DNA from: Rhizobium sp. BT03
GTDB taxonomy: Bacteria; Pseudomonadota; Alphaproteobacteria; Rhizobiales; Rhizobiaceae
Assembly (NCBI RefSeq): GCF_030053155.1
Contig: NZ_CP125643.1
Span: 62,001 to 126,000 of the forward strand
Reading direction: 5' to 3'
Length of the DNA: 64,000 bases
Position 1 is the stretch's first letter. Each line of letters starts with the position of its first letter. Under the pieces are notes generated by a model. That model made no database searches. It saw only the letters and a list, made by a program, of their open reading frames with translations, and was not told where the DNA came from. The position numbers were made by a program, and so were the translations under genes. Below are positions 38,672 through 47,682 of this stretch, piece by piece.

Positions 38672-40426
38672 ATGACCCACATGCCCGCCCGACCGGTCGA
38701 TGGAGCGGAACCCCTATCTGCGCTACCTGCTGGACCTATGCGCCAAGCGGGCACGCAGCGCAGCGGAATCTACGAGATATCAAAGGTACTGACTGCCCCC
38801 GCCCGGCTAGAGATTACGCTTGCCAACGTCGTGAACGTCCTCTCTTCCTTTCTGCAGATTCGATGCGGAGCAATCGTTGTTCTAGACGCTGAAGGTCAGC
38901 CCGAGATTGCCGCAACTGGCGACATCCCCCCATCCTCTCAATCAGCCGCTCGAGGCGTTATACCTAAGGCCGTAATCGACCATATCGCGACGACCGGTAT
39001 GCCCTTAATCGTAAAGGATGTCAGCAAGTCCGAATTATTTCAGGCTGAGCCGCAACCGCCTTGGAGCAGCGGCACCGTCCCAATTTCTTTTATTGGCGTT
39101 CCGGTAAAAGCCGATAATAAAATACTTGGCACAATATCGATCGATCGCGTCAGGAACGACGCCGCCCCCTTCCCCGCCGACGAGGACGTTCGCTTTCTGA
39201 CCATGGTCGCCAATCTGGTCAGTCGGACGATCAGGCTTCATCGTTTCCTGAACCTGGAGGGTCGGCGACCTATCGGCGAACAAGAGAGACCGGAGAAGCC
39301 GATCATCGCGCAAAGGGGCGCGCCGGGCCGACATCCACCCGTCAAAATCGACGGGATTATCGGGGATAGCCCGGCTCTCCAGCAGGTGGTTGAAACCGTC
39401 TCGGTGGTGGCGAGGACGAATTCCACCGTGCTTCTGCGGGGCGAAAGCGGCACCGGCAAGGAATTTTTTGCACAGGCGATCCATGAACTTTCCCCTCGTA
39501 AAAACAAGCCGTTCGTCAAATTGAACTGCGCCGCGCTGCCCGAAGGCGTCCTGGAATCGGAGCTGTTTGGGCATGAAAAAGGGGCTTTCACCGGGGCCAT
39601 CGCGCAGCGCGCCGGACGCTTCGAACTGGCAAATGGCGGAACGCTTCTACTTGACGAGATTGGCGAGATTTCGCCCGCCTTTCAAGCCAAACTGCTGCGC
39701 GTCCTGCAGGAAGGCGAACTGGAGAGGGTGGGCGGAACCAAGACGCTTGCGGTCGACGTCCGGCTCATATGCGCCACGAATAAGAACCTCGAGATGGCTG
39801 TTGCAAACGCCGAATTCAGGGCCGACCTGTATTACCGCATCAGCGTAGTTCCAATTGTCCTGCCGCCGCTTCGAGAGCGACCCGGCGATATTCCACGCCT
39901 TGCGAACGCTCTTCTTGACCGATTCAACAAGGAGAACCAACGCGAGCTGACGTTTTCGTCGTCGGCGATCGAGGTGATGTCGCAATGCTATTTCCCAGGT
40001 AACGTCCGGGAACTCGAAAACTGCGTGCGAAGGACTGCCACCCTTGCGCGTTCAAGCTCGATCGTTTCGTCTGATTTTGCCTGCAAGAACAGCCAGTGCC
40101 TTTCGTCGCTCCTCTGGAAAACCGACGGGTCGCCCGGCGGCATCACCGTCGATGGGCATGCCCGGAGCAATGTGATGCCGACTTCATCGCCGCGCTCGGG
40201 CGGGAGCATCGGTGCGTCGGACGAGGTATCTTCCGTCAAGGCTTGTGATCCGCACGGTTCCGGTTGTCCCGCAATGGAGTCGCGCCTCACGCAACGGGAC
40301 CGGTTGATCGAGGCGATGGAAAAGGCCGGATGGGTTCAGGCCAAAGCGGCTCGTATTCTCGGCCTTACGCCTCGTCAGGTCGGCTATGCTCTACGCCAGC
40401 ATCGCATCGAGGTGAAAAAGCTTTAA
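38672..40426 (+). CDS. nifA: NifA, sigma54-dependent activator of nif/fix genes
   Basis: 584 residues. The N-terminal GAF domain is at about 45-190. The AAA+ domain (about 230-465) has Walker A RGESGTGKEFFAQAIHELSP, the sigma54-contact loop ESELFGHEKGAFTGAIAQRA and LLLDEIGEISPAFQAKLLRV. An interdomain linker contains a Cys pair (DFACKNSQC) with an earlier Cys (ENCVRR), the metal-binding pattern of oxygen-sensitive rhizobial NifA. The C-terminal helix-turn-helix is QAKAARILGLTPRQVGYALR. It should drive all TGT-N10-ACA promoters in this window. I see no sigma54 site of its own. Confidence 0.97.
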   Translation: MTHMPARPVDGAEPLSALPAGPMRQAGTQRSGIYEISKVLTAPARLEITLANVVNVLSSFLQIRCGAIVVLDAEGQPEIAATGDIPPSSQSAARGVIPKAVIDHIATTGMPLIVKDVSKSELFQAEPQPPWSSGTVPISFIGVPVKADNKILGTISIDRVRNDAAPFPADEDVRFLTMVANLVSRTIRLHRFLNLEGRRPIGEQERPEKPIIAQRGAPGRHPPVKIDGIIGDSPALQQVVETVSVVARTNSTVLLRGESGTGKEFFAQAIHELSPRKNKPFVKLNCAALPEGVLESELFGHEKGAFTGAIAQRAGRFELANGGTLLLDEIGEISPAFQAKLLRVLQEGELERVGGTKTLAVDVRLICATNKNLEMAVANAEFRADLYYRISVVPIVLPPLRERPGDIPRLANALLDRFNKENQRELTFSSSAIEVMSQCYFPGNVRELENCVRRTATLARSSSIVSSDFACKNSQCLSSLLWKTDGSPGGITVDGHARSNVMPTSSPRSGGSIGASDEVSSVKACDPHGSGCPAMESRLTQRDRLIEAMEKAGWVQAKAARILGLTPRQVGYALRQHRIEVKKL

Positions 40427-40500
40427 GCGCCTGGGTGATGTTGGACCTTCTCGATCTCCAATGCCTGGTTTGGTGGCTTACGGACAACTCTTTTGTCGAC

Positions 40501-40516
40501 TGTCGGAAGCTTGACA
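40501..40516. promoter_or_regulatory. NifA site for nifB
   Basis: tgtcggaagcttgaca is an exact TGT-N10-ACA, 70 bp upstream of the -24 element, the same spacing as at fixA. Confidence 0.8.
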
Positions 40517-40586
40517 AGTCTGTGTCCGAACACGGTCGGAATCGGGCAATAAATGCAAATTCTTAAAGCAAATCCCGTCCTTGGGA

Positions 40587-40602
40587 TGGCATGGCTTTTG
40601 CG
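40587..40602 (+). promoter_or_regulatory. Sigma54 promoter of nifB
   Basis: tggcatggcttttgcg fits TGGCAT-N5-TTGC. It lies about 40 bp upstream of the nifB start. Confidence 0.85.
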
Positions 40603-40639
40603 TTTTGAAAGGCGACGTCAACTAGCAACGGAGCACTCA

Positions 40640-42118
40640 ATGTCCGCACCGATGATTTCGCTTGAAAGTGCGACCAGCACGACATCCTTGTATCAATTGC
40701 TGGCGACCGCGAAACCGAGTGGCTGCACATCCTCGTCATGTGGCGTGTCCACAAAACCGGCCGACGTGGACCAGGCTATCTGGGCGAAGATCAAAAACCA
40801 CCCCTGCTATTCAGAAGAGGCTCACCATTATTTCGCGCGCATGCATGTCGCGGTCGCACCAGCCTGCAATATCCAGTGCAACTATTGCAATCGTAAATAT
40901 GACTGCGCCAACGAAAGCCGCCCTGGGGTCGTCTCGGAAAAGTTGACGCCAGACCAGGCGCTGCGCAAGGTCATTGCCGTCGCCAACGAAGTGCCGCAGC
41001 TTTCCGTGCTGGGTGTCGCCGGACCGGGCGATGCCTGTTACGACTGGAAGAAGACAAAGGAAACGTTCGAACGAGTTGCGGGGGAGATCCACGACATCAA
41101 GCTGTGCATCTCCACCAACGGGCTTGCGCTGCCGGATCACGTCGCCGAACTTGTCGACATGAATGTCGATCACGTGACAATTACGATCAACATGGTTGAC
41201 CCTGAAATCGGCGCAAAGATCTATCCCTGGATCTTTTACCGCAACCGTCGTTACACCGGCATCGAAGCTGCGAGAATTCTGCACGAGCGGCAAATGGTGG
41301 GCCTGGAGATGCTGACCGCGTGCGGCATCATCACCAAAGTCAATTCGGTGATGATTCCTGGTGTCAACGACGAACACCTGGTCGAGGTAAATAAATGGGT
41401 CAAGGAGCGGGGGGCGTTCCTGCACAACGTCATGCCGCTTATTTCCGATCCGGCCCATGGCACCTACTACGGCTTGACCGGACAGCGCGGCCCGCGGGCG
41501 CTCGAATTGAAGGCGCTCCAGGATCGTCTCGAAGGCGGCGCAAAGCTAATGCGCCATTGCCGGCAGTGTAGGGCCGATGCCGTCGGCCTGCTTGGGGATG
41601 ATCGGGGCCAGGAGTTCGCACTCGACCAGCTTCCCGGAGAGATCACCTATGACGCCCGTAAGCGCGAGGCCTATCGGGAAGTGATCGCCCGCGAACGCGG
41701 CGATCACGCGACCGCCAAGAGCGAGGCAATCGAGACAGTCAAAGCAGCCGGCGATGGGTCCCTCCACGTCGCGGTCGCGACAAAGGGTGGCGGTCGCATC
41801 AACGAGCACTTCGGCCATGCGAAGGAGTTCCAAGTATACGAAGCTTCGTCGAGAGGCATCACCTACGTCGGGCATCGCAAGATCGAACAGTATTGCCTCG
41901 GAGGCAGGGGCGAGGAAGCCACCCTCGACGGCATCATAACTGCGCTGGTCGGTATTGACGTCGTGCTATGCGCCAAGATCGGGGAGTGCCCTAAGACTAA
42001 GCTCATGGAGGCCGGGGTTCGGGCAACGGATGCTTATTGCTATGACTACATCGAGACCGCCATCGGCACCCTCTACGCCGCCAAGTTTGGCGTCGAACCA
42101 CAAGCGGCGACGGCGTGA
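40640..42118 (+). CDS. nifB: NifB, radical-SAM FeMo-co core (NifB-co) synthase
   Basis: 492 residues from the ATG at 40,640; a longer frame would start upstream of the promoter and is rejected. NifB makes the 8Fe-9S-C precursor of FeMo-co. The radical-SAM motif is VAPACNIQCNYCNRKYDCAN (Cys-x3-Cys-x2-Cys). Further blocks are VAGPGDACYDWKKTKETFER and CRQCRADAVGLLGDDRGQEF. The C-terminal NifX/NafY-like domain (about residues 375-490) starts LHVAVATKGGGRINEHFGHA. It heads nifB-fdxN-nifZ-nifT. Confidence 0.97.
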   Translation: MSAPMISLESATSTTSLYQLLATAKPSGCTSSSCGVSTKPADVDQAIWAKIKNHPCYSEEAHHYFARMHVAVAPACNIQCNYCNRKYDCANESRPGVVSEKLTPDQALRKVIAVANEVPQLSVLGVAGPGDACYDWKKTKETFERVAGEIHDIKLCISTNGLALPDHVAELVDMNVDHVTITINMVDPEIGAKIYPWIFYRNRRYTGIEAARILHERQMVGLEMLTACGIITKVNSVMIPGVNDEHLVEVNKWVKERGAFLHNVMPLISDPAHGTYYGLTGQRGPRALELKALQDRLEGGAKLMRHCRQCRADAVGLLGDDRGQEFALDQLPGEITYDARKREAYREVIARERGDHATAKSEAIETVKAAGDGSLHVAVATKGGGRINEHFGHAKEFQVYEASSRGITYVGHRKIEQYCLGGRGEEATLDGIITALVGIDVVLCAKIGECPKTKLMEAGVRATDAYCYDYIETAIGTLYAAKFGVEPQAATA

Positions 42119-42152
42119 GCGCTCTTAATCCAACATCTTCAGGAGTTTAAAA

Positions 42153-42359
42153 ATGGCCTTCAGGATCATAGCGTCCCAATGCACCCAGTGCGGTGCCTGC
42201 GAGTTCGAATGCCCCTCCGGTGCGATCAGGTTCAAAGGTGAGATCTACGTTATCGACCCGGAAAAATGCACCGAATGCAAGGGTACCTTCGAAACGCAGC
42301 AATGCGCGGAGGTTTGCCCCGTGCCGAAGACCTGCGTCCTCGCCGCACCTGCGATTTGA
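42153..42359 (+). CDS. fdxN: FdxN, 2[4Fe-4S] ferredoxin
   Basis: 68 residues. Two cluster motifs are seen: [16 protein letters not shown] and [20 protein letters not shown], the second with the insertion typical of nif-linked bacterial ferredoxins. FdxN supports NifB chemistry and/or electron flow to nitrogenase in rhizobia. A ribosome site (caggag) precedes the start. It is 34 bp after nifB. Confidence 0.95.
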   Translation: MAFRIIASQCTQCGACEFECPSGAIRFKGEIYVIDPEKCTECKGTFETQQCAEVCPVPKTCVLAAPAI

Positions 42360-42423
42360 CCTTCAGCATGGTCGGGGCTCCTGCGGAGAAGCCTTCAATG
42401 ATATCCTGCAAGGAGGAATGCCC

Positions 42424-42741
42424 ATGGGCCTTGGACGTGAACAGGAGGTCGAAATCCACAGGCCTCCACGATTTACACCCGGCGAGCGGGTGCGGGCCAG
42501 ACTTCACGTAAAGAATGACGGCACCTATGCTGGCAAAAAAATTGGGGAAAGTTTGGTGCGGAAGGGCGACGAAGGCTATGTGCGCGACATCGGCACCTTT
42601 CTCCAGCAGTTTTACATCTATGCCGTCGAATGGGTCGAACGTGGCACTATCGTCGGCATGCGTGCCCGTGAACTGACGAGTCTAGACAACGCCGCTGCTT
42701 GCGGCGCTGCTGAAATCGCGGGGCCCCCAACGAAGGAATAG
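42424..42741 (+). CDS. nifZ: NifZ
   Basis: 105 residues from the ATG at 42,424. The strong ribosome site aaggagga ends at 42,417, which touches an ATG at 42,418, so the second ATG is better spaced. NifZ helps form the second P-cluster of MoFe protein. The family core is RFTPGERVRARLHVKNDGTY, KGDEGYVRDIGTFLQQFYIY and AVEWVERGTIVGMRARELTS. It is followed within 5 bp by nifT. Confidence 0.92.
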   Translation: MGLGREQEVEIHRPPRFTPGERVRARLHVKNDGTYAGKKIGESLVRKGDEGYVRDIGTFLQQFYIYAVEWVERGTIVGMRARELTSLDNAAACGAAEIAGPPTKE

Positions 42742-42745
42742 CGAC

Positions 42746-42958
42746 ATGAAGATAATGATTCGCAGAACGAGCGCCGGCTTGTCGGCTTACGTACCAAAGA
42801 AAGATCTCGAAGAGCCGATCGTAGATGTCGAGGCTGATGACATGTGGGGCGGCACGATCACTCTCAGGAACGGCTGGAGACTCGTCTTGCCCAAGCTATC
42901 GCGGGATACGCCTCTGCCGATCACCGTCCACGCAAGGAAGATTCCTGACGAGGACTGA
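42746..42958 (+). CDS. nifT: NifT/FixU small protein
   Basis: 70 residues, beginning MKIMIRRTSAGLSAYVPKKD with DMWGGTITLRNGWRLVLP in the middle. This is the NifT/FixU family, always next to nifZ or nifK and of unknown function. Size and order are normal. It probably shares the nifB transcript. Confidence 0.92.
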   Translation: MKIMIRRTSAGLSAYVPKKDLEEPIVDVEADDMWGGTITLRNGWRLVLPKLSRDTPLPITVHARKIPDED

Positions 42959-42988
42959 TGCTGCAAACGAGAGGTAAGAGAAAACAGC

Positions 42989-43927
42989 ATGAATAAAATT
43001 TTGACCTCGGACCGTCTCCTGATCATTCGCAACGGTGACGCCGAAGAAAGACTTAGGCTGCTTCAGGAAGCGCTCGCTGCGGATCGGATCGTTCCCTATC
43101 TCGGTCCGGATCTCCTTCGGCTGCAATCCACGGAACCACCTGTACCGGACACCCCGGAAGCCGTCTCCGCGGCACTCAACGAACGCACACCTGCCCCTTC
43201 CAGGATACGCAGCAATATGTGGTCAGTCGCGCAGTTTATTGAACAGCGACGGCATCGCCGGACGCTTCAGGCCTGGATGGCAGAAATATTTGGAGCACCC
43301 GTGGCGCCGACCGCCCTCCACGACTGGCTCGCAACGCTGCCGCTCTCCCTTATCGTCGACGGTTGGTACGACGGGACAATGCGTGCGGCTTTCGCGAAGA
43401 CCGGTCGAACGGATGTCGTCGAGATTCAGGGCGTCACGCGTGCAAACGGCGGCGGCGACATTTGGACAAAAACTTACGATCTGTCCGGGAGAGACGTCGA
43501 ATGCGTCGCAGCGCCAAAGACGGTCCTCTATGCGCCGTACGGCAGTGTTATACCAGCTTCGAACTTTCTGGTGTCCGATTCCGATTACGTGGAAGTCCTA
43601 ACCGAAATCGATATCCAGACGCCAATACCTGGAATGGTGAAAGAACGGCGTATAGATCGCGGTTTTCTTTTCATTGGCTGCCGCTTCAACGATCAGATGC
43701 TCCGGATCTACGCTCGACAGATCATCAAGCGCTCTCACGGCCCCCACTTTGCAGTACTTGATGCGGAAGGCCTTACCAAAAACGAGCGCCGTTTCCTTGC
43801 AGCAAGCGGAATCACGGTGGTCGACCTGCCGATCGGCGAAGCCGCGGCTCTGCTTGTACCATTTGGTAGCAAGGCGGATGGTGACCATGGCCGCACGGCT
43901 CCCGCTTCGAATCTCTGTAGCGGCTAG
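42989..43927 (+). CDS. SIR2-like protein of the nif cluster
   Basis: 312 residues. The front motif AADRIVPYLGPDLLRLQ (about 30-46) matches the SIR2_2-type Rossmann start, where classical sirtuins have GAGxS. Later blocks are LHDWLATLPLSLIVDGWYDG, VEIQGVTRANGG and RGFLFIGCRFNDQMLRIYAR. The usual catalytic His-Gly and zinc Cys pairs of deacetylases are not evident, so NAD binding or hydrolysis is more plausible than deacylation. It is 30 bp after nifT on the same strand and so is probably NifA-controlled. Its job in nitrogen fixation is not known to me. Confidence 0.75.
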   Translation: MNKILTSDRLLIIRNGDAEERLRLLQEALAADRIVPYLGPDLLRLQSTEPPVPDTPEAVSAALNERTPAPSRIRSNMWSVAQFIEQRRHRRTLQAWMAEIFGAPVAPTALHDWLATLPLSLIVDGWYDGTMRAAFAKTGRTDVVEIQGVTRANGGGDIWTKTYDLSGRDVECVAAPKTVLYAPYGSVIPASNFLVSDSDYVEVLTEIDIQTPIPGMVKERRIDRGFLFIGCRFNDQMLRIYARQIIKRSHGPHFAVLDAEGLTKNERRFLAASGITVVDLPIGEAAALLVPFGSKADGDHGRTAPASNLCSG

Positions 43928-43929
43928 AG

Positions 43930-44115
43930 TGCCGCAGATTGAAAAAGTTCTGTTTCTGCCAAGTTCGAATGCCATACTGCCCACGTTTGCTGGCGTAGGG
44001 GATTGCGGGTGGGATCAATGGCGATGAGCGAGCGTGATCTTTAGCGGATCGAGGTTCTGTCGCAGGTGATCGACGGAAGATCGGCGACGACCGCAGATTA
44101 CTGTTCGCTCAATGT
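43930..44115 (+). mobile_element. ISNCY relic: left end and start of transposase
   Basis: gcagattgaaaaagttctgtttctgccaag (from 43,932; quoted in two overlapping pieces gcagattgaaaaagttctg and ttctgtttctgccaag) resembles the terminal repeat of the ISNCY copies. It is followed at 44,018 by MAMSERDL-stop-RIEVLSQVIDG, the beginning of the same transposase with a TAG replacing a Gln codon. The copy breaks off near 44,115. Orientation is opposite to copies 1 and 2. Confidence 0.75.
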
Positions 44116-44371
44116 CAATGCGAAGGACCGATTATGAAGAAACCTAAACCATTCCCAATACAGCGGCAGAGCCGCGGCCGAATCGCCAGAAATAAGCCTC
44201 GCATCGGCCACCGGGTGCTCCACTCGTGCGCCAATAACACGCGTAATCAACGGGATCGAGACGGCACACGCTTTACGGTCTTGCGCTTATTTGTGATCTT
44301 TATCCCACAATATGGACTTCGATACTTGGTGTTTCCAAGTGACAAGCAGTGTGGCCAATAATTCTAACCGC
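44116..44371. other. Gene-free region
   Basis: A 75-residue basic frame (44,134-44,361) has no family features I recognise and no good ribosome site. I see nothing else between the ISNCY relic and the hisC-like stop. Confidence 0.4.
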
Positions 44372-45475
44372 CTAGCTCTGCGTCTTCATACTTCCAGAAA
44401 TGATGTCCCTGGCGGCTGAAAGGAACGCGTCCATTTGGGTTCTGGTGCCGATGCTGACGCGGATAAAATTTTCCAAACCGGCATCGGGAAAGACGGCTAC
44501 AAGTATGTTCTGCCTATCCAAAGACGCTTGCCACCATTTGCCATCTCGTCCGGGTGGCACCCGAGCTAGCAAAAAGTTTGTGTGGGAGGGAATGACAGAA
44601 AAGCCCAATTGAGACAAGGCAGTGGTCGTTCTGTGTCTTTCATGTTTAATATATCTGTGGTTCTCGTCGTAGTCGGCGCGGTGCGAAAGGATACTAATGC
44701 CCACCGCATGGCCGATCACGTTCATGTTAAAGACATTTTGCAGGTTGCGTAGCCTCCCAATAAGTTCGGGATGACCAAAGCCGAAACCGACGCGAATTCC
44801 CGCGGCTGCAAAGCCTTTCGAAAGTGTTCTCAATACTAGAAGGTTTGGATGACGATCGACTAGGCGCAGGGCATCATCGGGTGCAAAGTCGACATACGCT
44901 TCATCCACCACTATCAACTGGTCCGATTGCGCGACGAGGCGGTCGATTTCAGCCACCGGAACGAATGTTCCCGTTGGATTGTTCGGATTGGCCAGCAGTA
45001 TGAATTTTGCATCTTTTGCTGGACCAAGAAGCAGCTGCTCGATTGGCAGAGAATAAGACTCGCCCCATTCGATTTCGAGAAATCTGGCACCCTGCAACTT
45101 GGCCAGTTTGCGGTTAAAGGAAAAACCTGGCGATATCATCGCAACGCTATCTCCCGGGTCGAGGAATGCTCTGTAGATGAGCCCAAGCAGCTCCGACGAG
45201 CCGTTCCCGGCGACCACCTGATCCTGGGAGAGGCCATACGCGCTGGCGGCTGCGTCGCGCAAGCTCAGATTGTCATCTTCGGGATACAGATAATGCCGTT
45301 CGAGGGCCGCCAGCGCACTTTGCAACACCATCATCGGCAACGGAAACGGATTCTCATTCGTGTTTAGTTTAACGCAGTTCGCATCTCGCCCCGGTTGATT
45401 GGAGGGTAGCGCATTTAGCTGTCTCGCCATCGGCGAAAGAGCCGAAAGCACGGCTTGCAGCTTTGCATCAGCCAT
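44372..45475 (-). CDS. hisC: Histidinol-phosphate aminotransferase-like enzyme (HisC paralogue)
   Basis: 367 residues, full length for this fold-type I PLP enzyme, which converts imidazole-acetol phosphate and glutamate to histidinol phosphate; paralogues can act on Phe or Tyr. Visible are VAGNGSSELLGLIYRAFLDP, FILLANPNNPTGTFVPVAEI, LIVVDEAYVDFAPDDALRLV and the lysine block LVLRTLSKGFAAAGIRVGFG. A ribosome site (cggagaaaagat) precedes the start. No other his gene is near, so it is a plasmid-borne extra copy. It precedes nothing in an operon; the next gene upstream is a nodQ relic. Confidence 0.88.
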   Translation of the reverse strand: MADAKLQAVLSALSPMARQLNALPSNQPGRDANCVKLNTNENPFPLPMMVLQSALAALERHYLYPEDDNLSLRDAAASAYGLSQDQVVAGNGSSELLGLIYRAFLDPGDSVAMISPGFSFNRKLAKLQGARFLEIEWGESYSLPIEQLLLGPAKDAKFILLANPNNPTGTFVPVAEIDRLVAQSDQLIVVDEAYVDFAPDDALRLVDRHPNLLVLRTLSKGFAAAGIRVGFGFGHPELIGRLRNLQNVFNMNVIGHAVGISILSHRADYDENHRYIKHERHRTTTALSQLGFSVIPSHTNFLLARVPPGRDGKWWQASLDRQNILVAVFPDAGLENFIRVSIGTRTQMDAFLSAARDIISGSMKTQS

Positions 45476-45636
45476 ATCTTTTCTCCGTTTCAGTAAGCCG
45501 AGTCGTGAGCGCGTGATCGGCCGTCTCCTGTTGAAGCCACATCGGACGTTGGCGCGGGCCGCCTGCGGGCTGCTACGGTCGCCGCGTAGTTAATAGGCCA
45601 AGGACCGCCGCGGCCGCTTCAAGCCGCCAATGGTCA

Positions 45637-46330
45637 AGCCTCCCCACTCTCACACTCATGCGTCACTTGCTCCATTCGCCTTTCGAGGAACTGTTCGATC
45701 TCAAACGCCAACGCCGCAGGGTCGTGGCCAACCGTTTCGAGATGTAATTCAGCGCCCTCAGGGATTTCGTACGGCGAGGAAACGCCGGTGAAATTGGCGA
45801 TCTTGCCGGCGAGCGCCTTCCGATAAAGCCCCTTCGGATCGCGTCGCGCGCATTCCTCAAGCGGCGTGTCGACGAGGATTTCAATAAGCTCCCCTCCTCC
45901 ATCAGCTCGGCGACCTCGGCAACGCGGCGGATGTTCTCGACGCGATCGGGTTGATTGAAGCCAGGTCGCGATTGAGCCCGTGGCGCACGTTGTCGCCGTC
46001 GAGGATGTAGGTGTGCTTCCCGTGGGCATGCAGCAGCCGGTCGAGCGCATTGGCGATTGTCGACTTGCCGGAGCCGGAAAGTCCAGTGAACAAAAGGACG
46101 GCTGGCTGCTGACTCTTCATCGCCGCGCGCGCCCTTGTCAGCGTCGGTCGCCTGCCAATGCAGGTTGTCGGCGCGCCTTGCCCAGCTTTGGCTGCCACTG
46201 AAATTGAAGACCCCGGTCGGCCCTTGGGCTTTGCGAAAGAGCTCGGGAGGATCGACGTGGTCGATGAGTTCCAGCTCGTTTTCCCAGCACAGCTTCCACC
46301 GCACCTCAGAACGCATGCAAAGACCTCCTT
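45637..46330 (-). pseudogene. nodQ: nodQ/cysC relic (APS kinase part)
   Basis: Pieces in three minus-strand frames rebuild the end of a CysN-CysC/NodQ protein. These are [19 protein letters not shown] (junction of the two domains), then [20 protein letters not shown] with [20 protein letters not shown] and [13 protein letters not shown], then [19 protein letters not shown], then [20 protein letters not shown]. About 25 residues between the last two (the SFISPFRAER region) are deleted. The GTPase part is missing. NodQ makes PAPS for Nod-factor sulfation, so this strain lost that copy. Confidence 0.85.
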
Positions 46331-46792
46331 TGGTATTTCCTGCTGCTGTTTTTGAAGCCCGCACTGTGCGATCGAAGCAGTGGCCGCCCCGATGCATGTC
46401 GGCGCCGTTGCTCGGGTTCGCGCTATAGCCAGTCCGGATCGTCAAATGTTTCGCCGTCACTCGCGTCTGAGATCATTCCTAGTGCATCATCACGGGAGAT
46501 TGGTAAAATGGATTGTATGAATGGAATTATCGATGCTTTGTATGTCGAATATACGGGTTTCTTAGACTTTGACGTGACCTCCCTGGCACTCGCGGCGTAA
46601 AGACGACCGCGCGTCCCCTCCAGCGGCCGAAAGCAGGGATGCGTTGGACCAGTTGACCCAACTGCGCCCTCCCCGGTTTACCCACCTATGTCCCGGAGTG
46701 GCGATGAACGGTCGCCAGCTAGTCCTTCGCGGTTTCTGATGGAACTTCATCAGGGACGCACGTTCTGTTTATTGAAGCTAGCGATCTACGTC
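46331..46792. other. Region without a supported gene
   Basis: This lies between the nodQ relic and the first XRE regulator. No frame has family features. Confidence 0.4.
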
Positions 46793-47314
46793 CTATTCGC
46801 GATCGTCTGCAGTGGCGCTGGTAGACGCGACTTTCATGGCACGATCGCCGCTATCGCTACCGGTCTCGTCTATGCGGCTTAGTAAGCTGAAAATATCTTG
46901 CAAGATCTCTTCATCGAAAGTCCGCAACTTCACGATAGTAGCCAGCAGCAGAACCGCTTTGGTTTCAGTTTCGCCCCAAAGATAAGGTGCCGCCGGGGCG
47001 ATAATCTCTTCCGGAGTGGCATCCAAAACCTCACACAGATGAATCAGTCGGCTCACGGTCAAGCGGGATACTCCATTTTCGTACCGGCCGTAGACCTGCT
47101 TAGTGATGCCAAGCAAGGGCGCCAGTTTCGAGCGCGGGAGTTTTCGCTTATCGCGGGCTTCGCGAAGGCTGATGCTGATCAAGTTTTCGAGTTCGGCGCT
47201 AAGTGCAATCCGTCCGTCAAAAGGTTTTCGATAGACCGGCTTGTCTATGCCTGGATCATCGACTTGTTGCAAACCGAGTTCATTAATCCATTGCTTCAAT
47301 GGTGGTCCTGACAT
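46793..47314 (-). CDS. XRE-type transcriptional regulator (first of a pair)
   Basis: 173 residues from the ATG at 47,314. The helix-turn-helix is LISISLREARDKRKLPRSKL with APLLGITKQVYGRYENGVSR (about 50-90). The rest, LTVSRLIHLCEVLDATPEEI and APYLWGETETKAVLLLATIV, is shared with the gene at 49,203-49,730. It resembles small regulators known on the NGR234 symbiotic plasmid, as I recall. The target is unknown; repeated gcgccaaa motifs upstream may be its operator. Confidence 0.8.
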   Translation of the reverse strand: MSGPPLKQWINELGLQQVDDPGIDKPVYRKPFDGRIALSAELENLISISLREARDKRKLPRSKLAPLLGITKQVYGRYENGVSRLTVSRLIHLCEVLDATPEEIIAPAAPYLWGETETKAVLLLATIVKLRTFDEEILQDIFSLLSRIDETGSDSGDRAMKVASTSATADDRE

Positions 47315-47332
47315 TGCTCCGACTGAGGTAAA

Positions 47333-47527
47333 TGCGCCAAAGCTCTTTATACGGAAAGTGATGTGCTTGGAACCACCAATGTTTCGTTTCGATCTAATTT
47401 GGCGCATTTTGGGCCACGCGGACCTCACCCGATAGCTATCGTTCACCAAAATATATAAGTGATCGCAAGTACATAGACATAGATCATACCGAAATCGCTT
47501 CACGCAAGGATTATCCACTTGCGCCAA
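47333..47527. promoter_or_regulatory. Possible operator region: three gcgccaaa motifs
   Basis: The octamer gcgccaaa occurs near 47,334 and 47,521, and inverted (tttggcgc) at about 47,399, all upstream of the first XRE gene. Such spacing suits an autoregulatory operator. This is a pattern observation only. Confidence 0.35.
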
Positions 47528-47682
47528 ATTGGCTATGACCCTCAGTGATTTTGGTGATAACGGTCGCTTCATTTCCTCGTCTAGCTCCCGGGACGTCGTG
47601 TGCGGGCATGGTGGCCTTTTGTCCTGCACGTGGAGCTCTCGGTTCACGGCAGACCAATCACGGCTCCGCGCGCTGGCTGCTC

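Noticed and set aside
46562..46750. 62-codon minus-strand frame near the first XRE gene
   Set aside because: No ribosome site or recognisable features, and composition like non-coding DNA.
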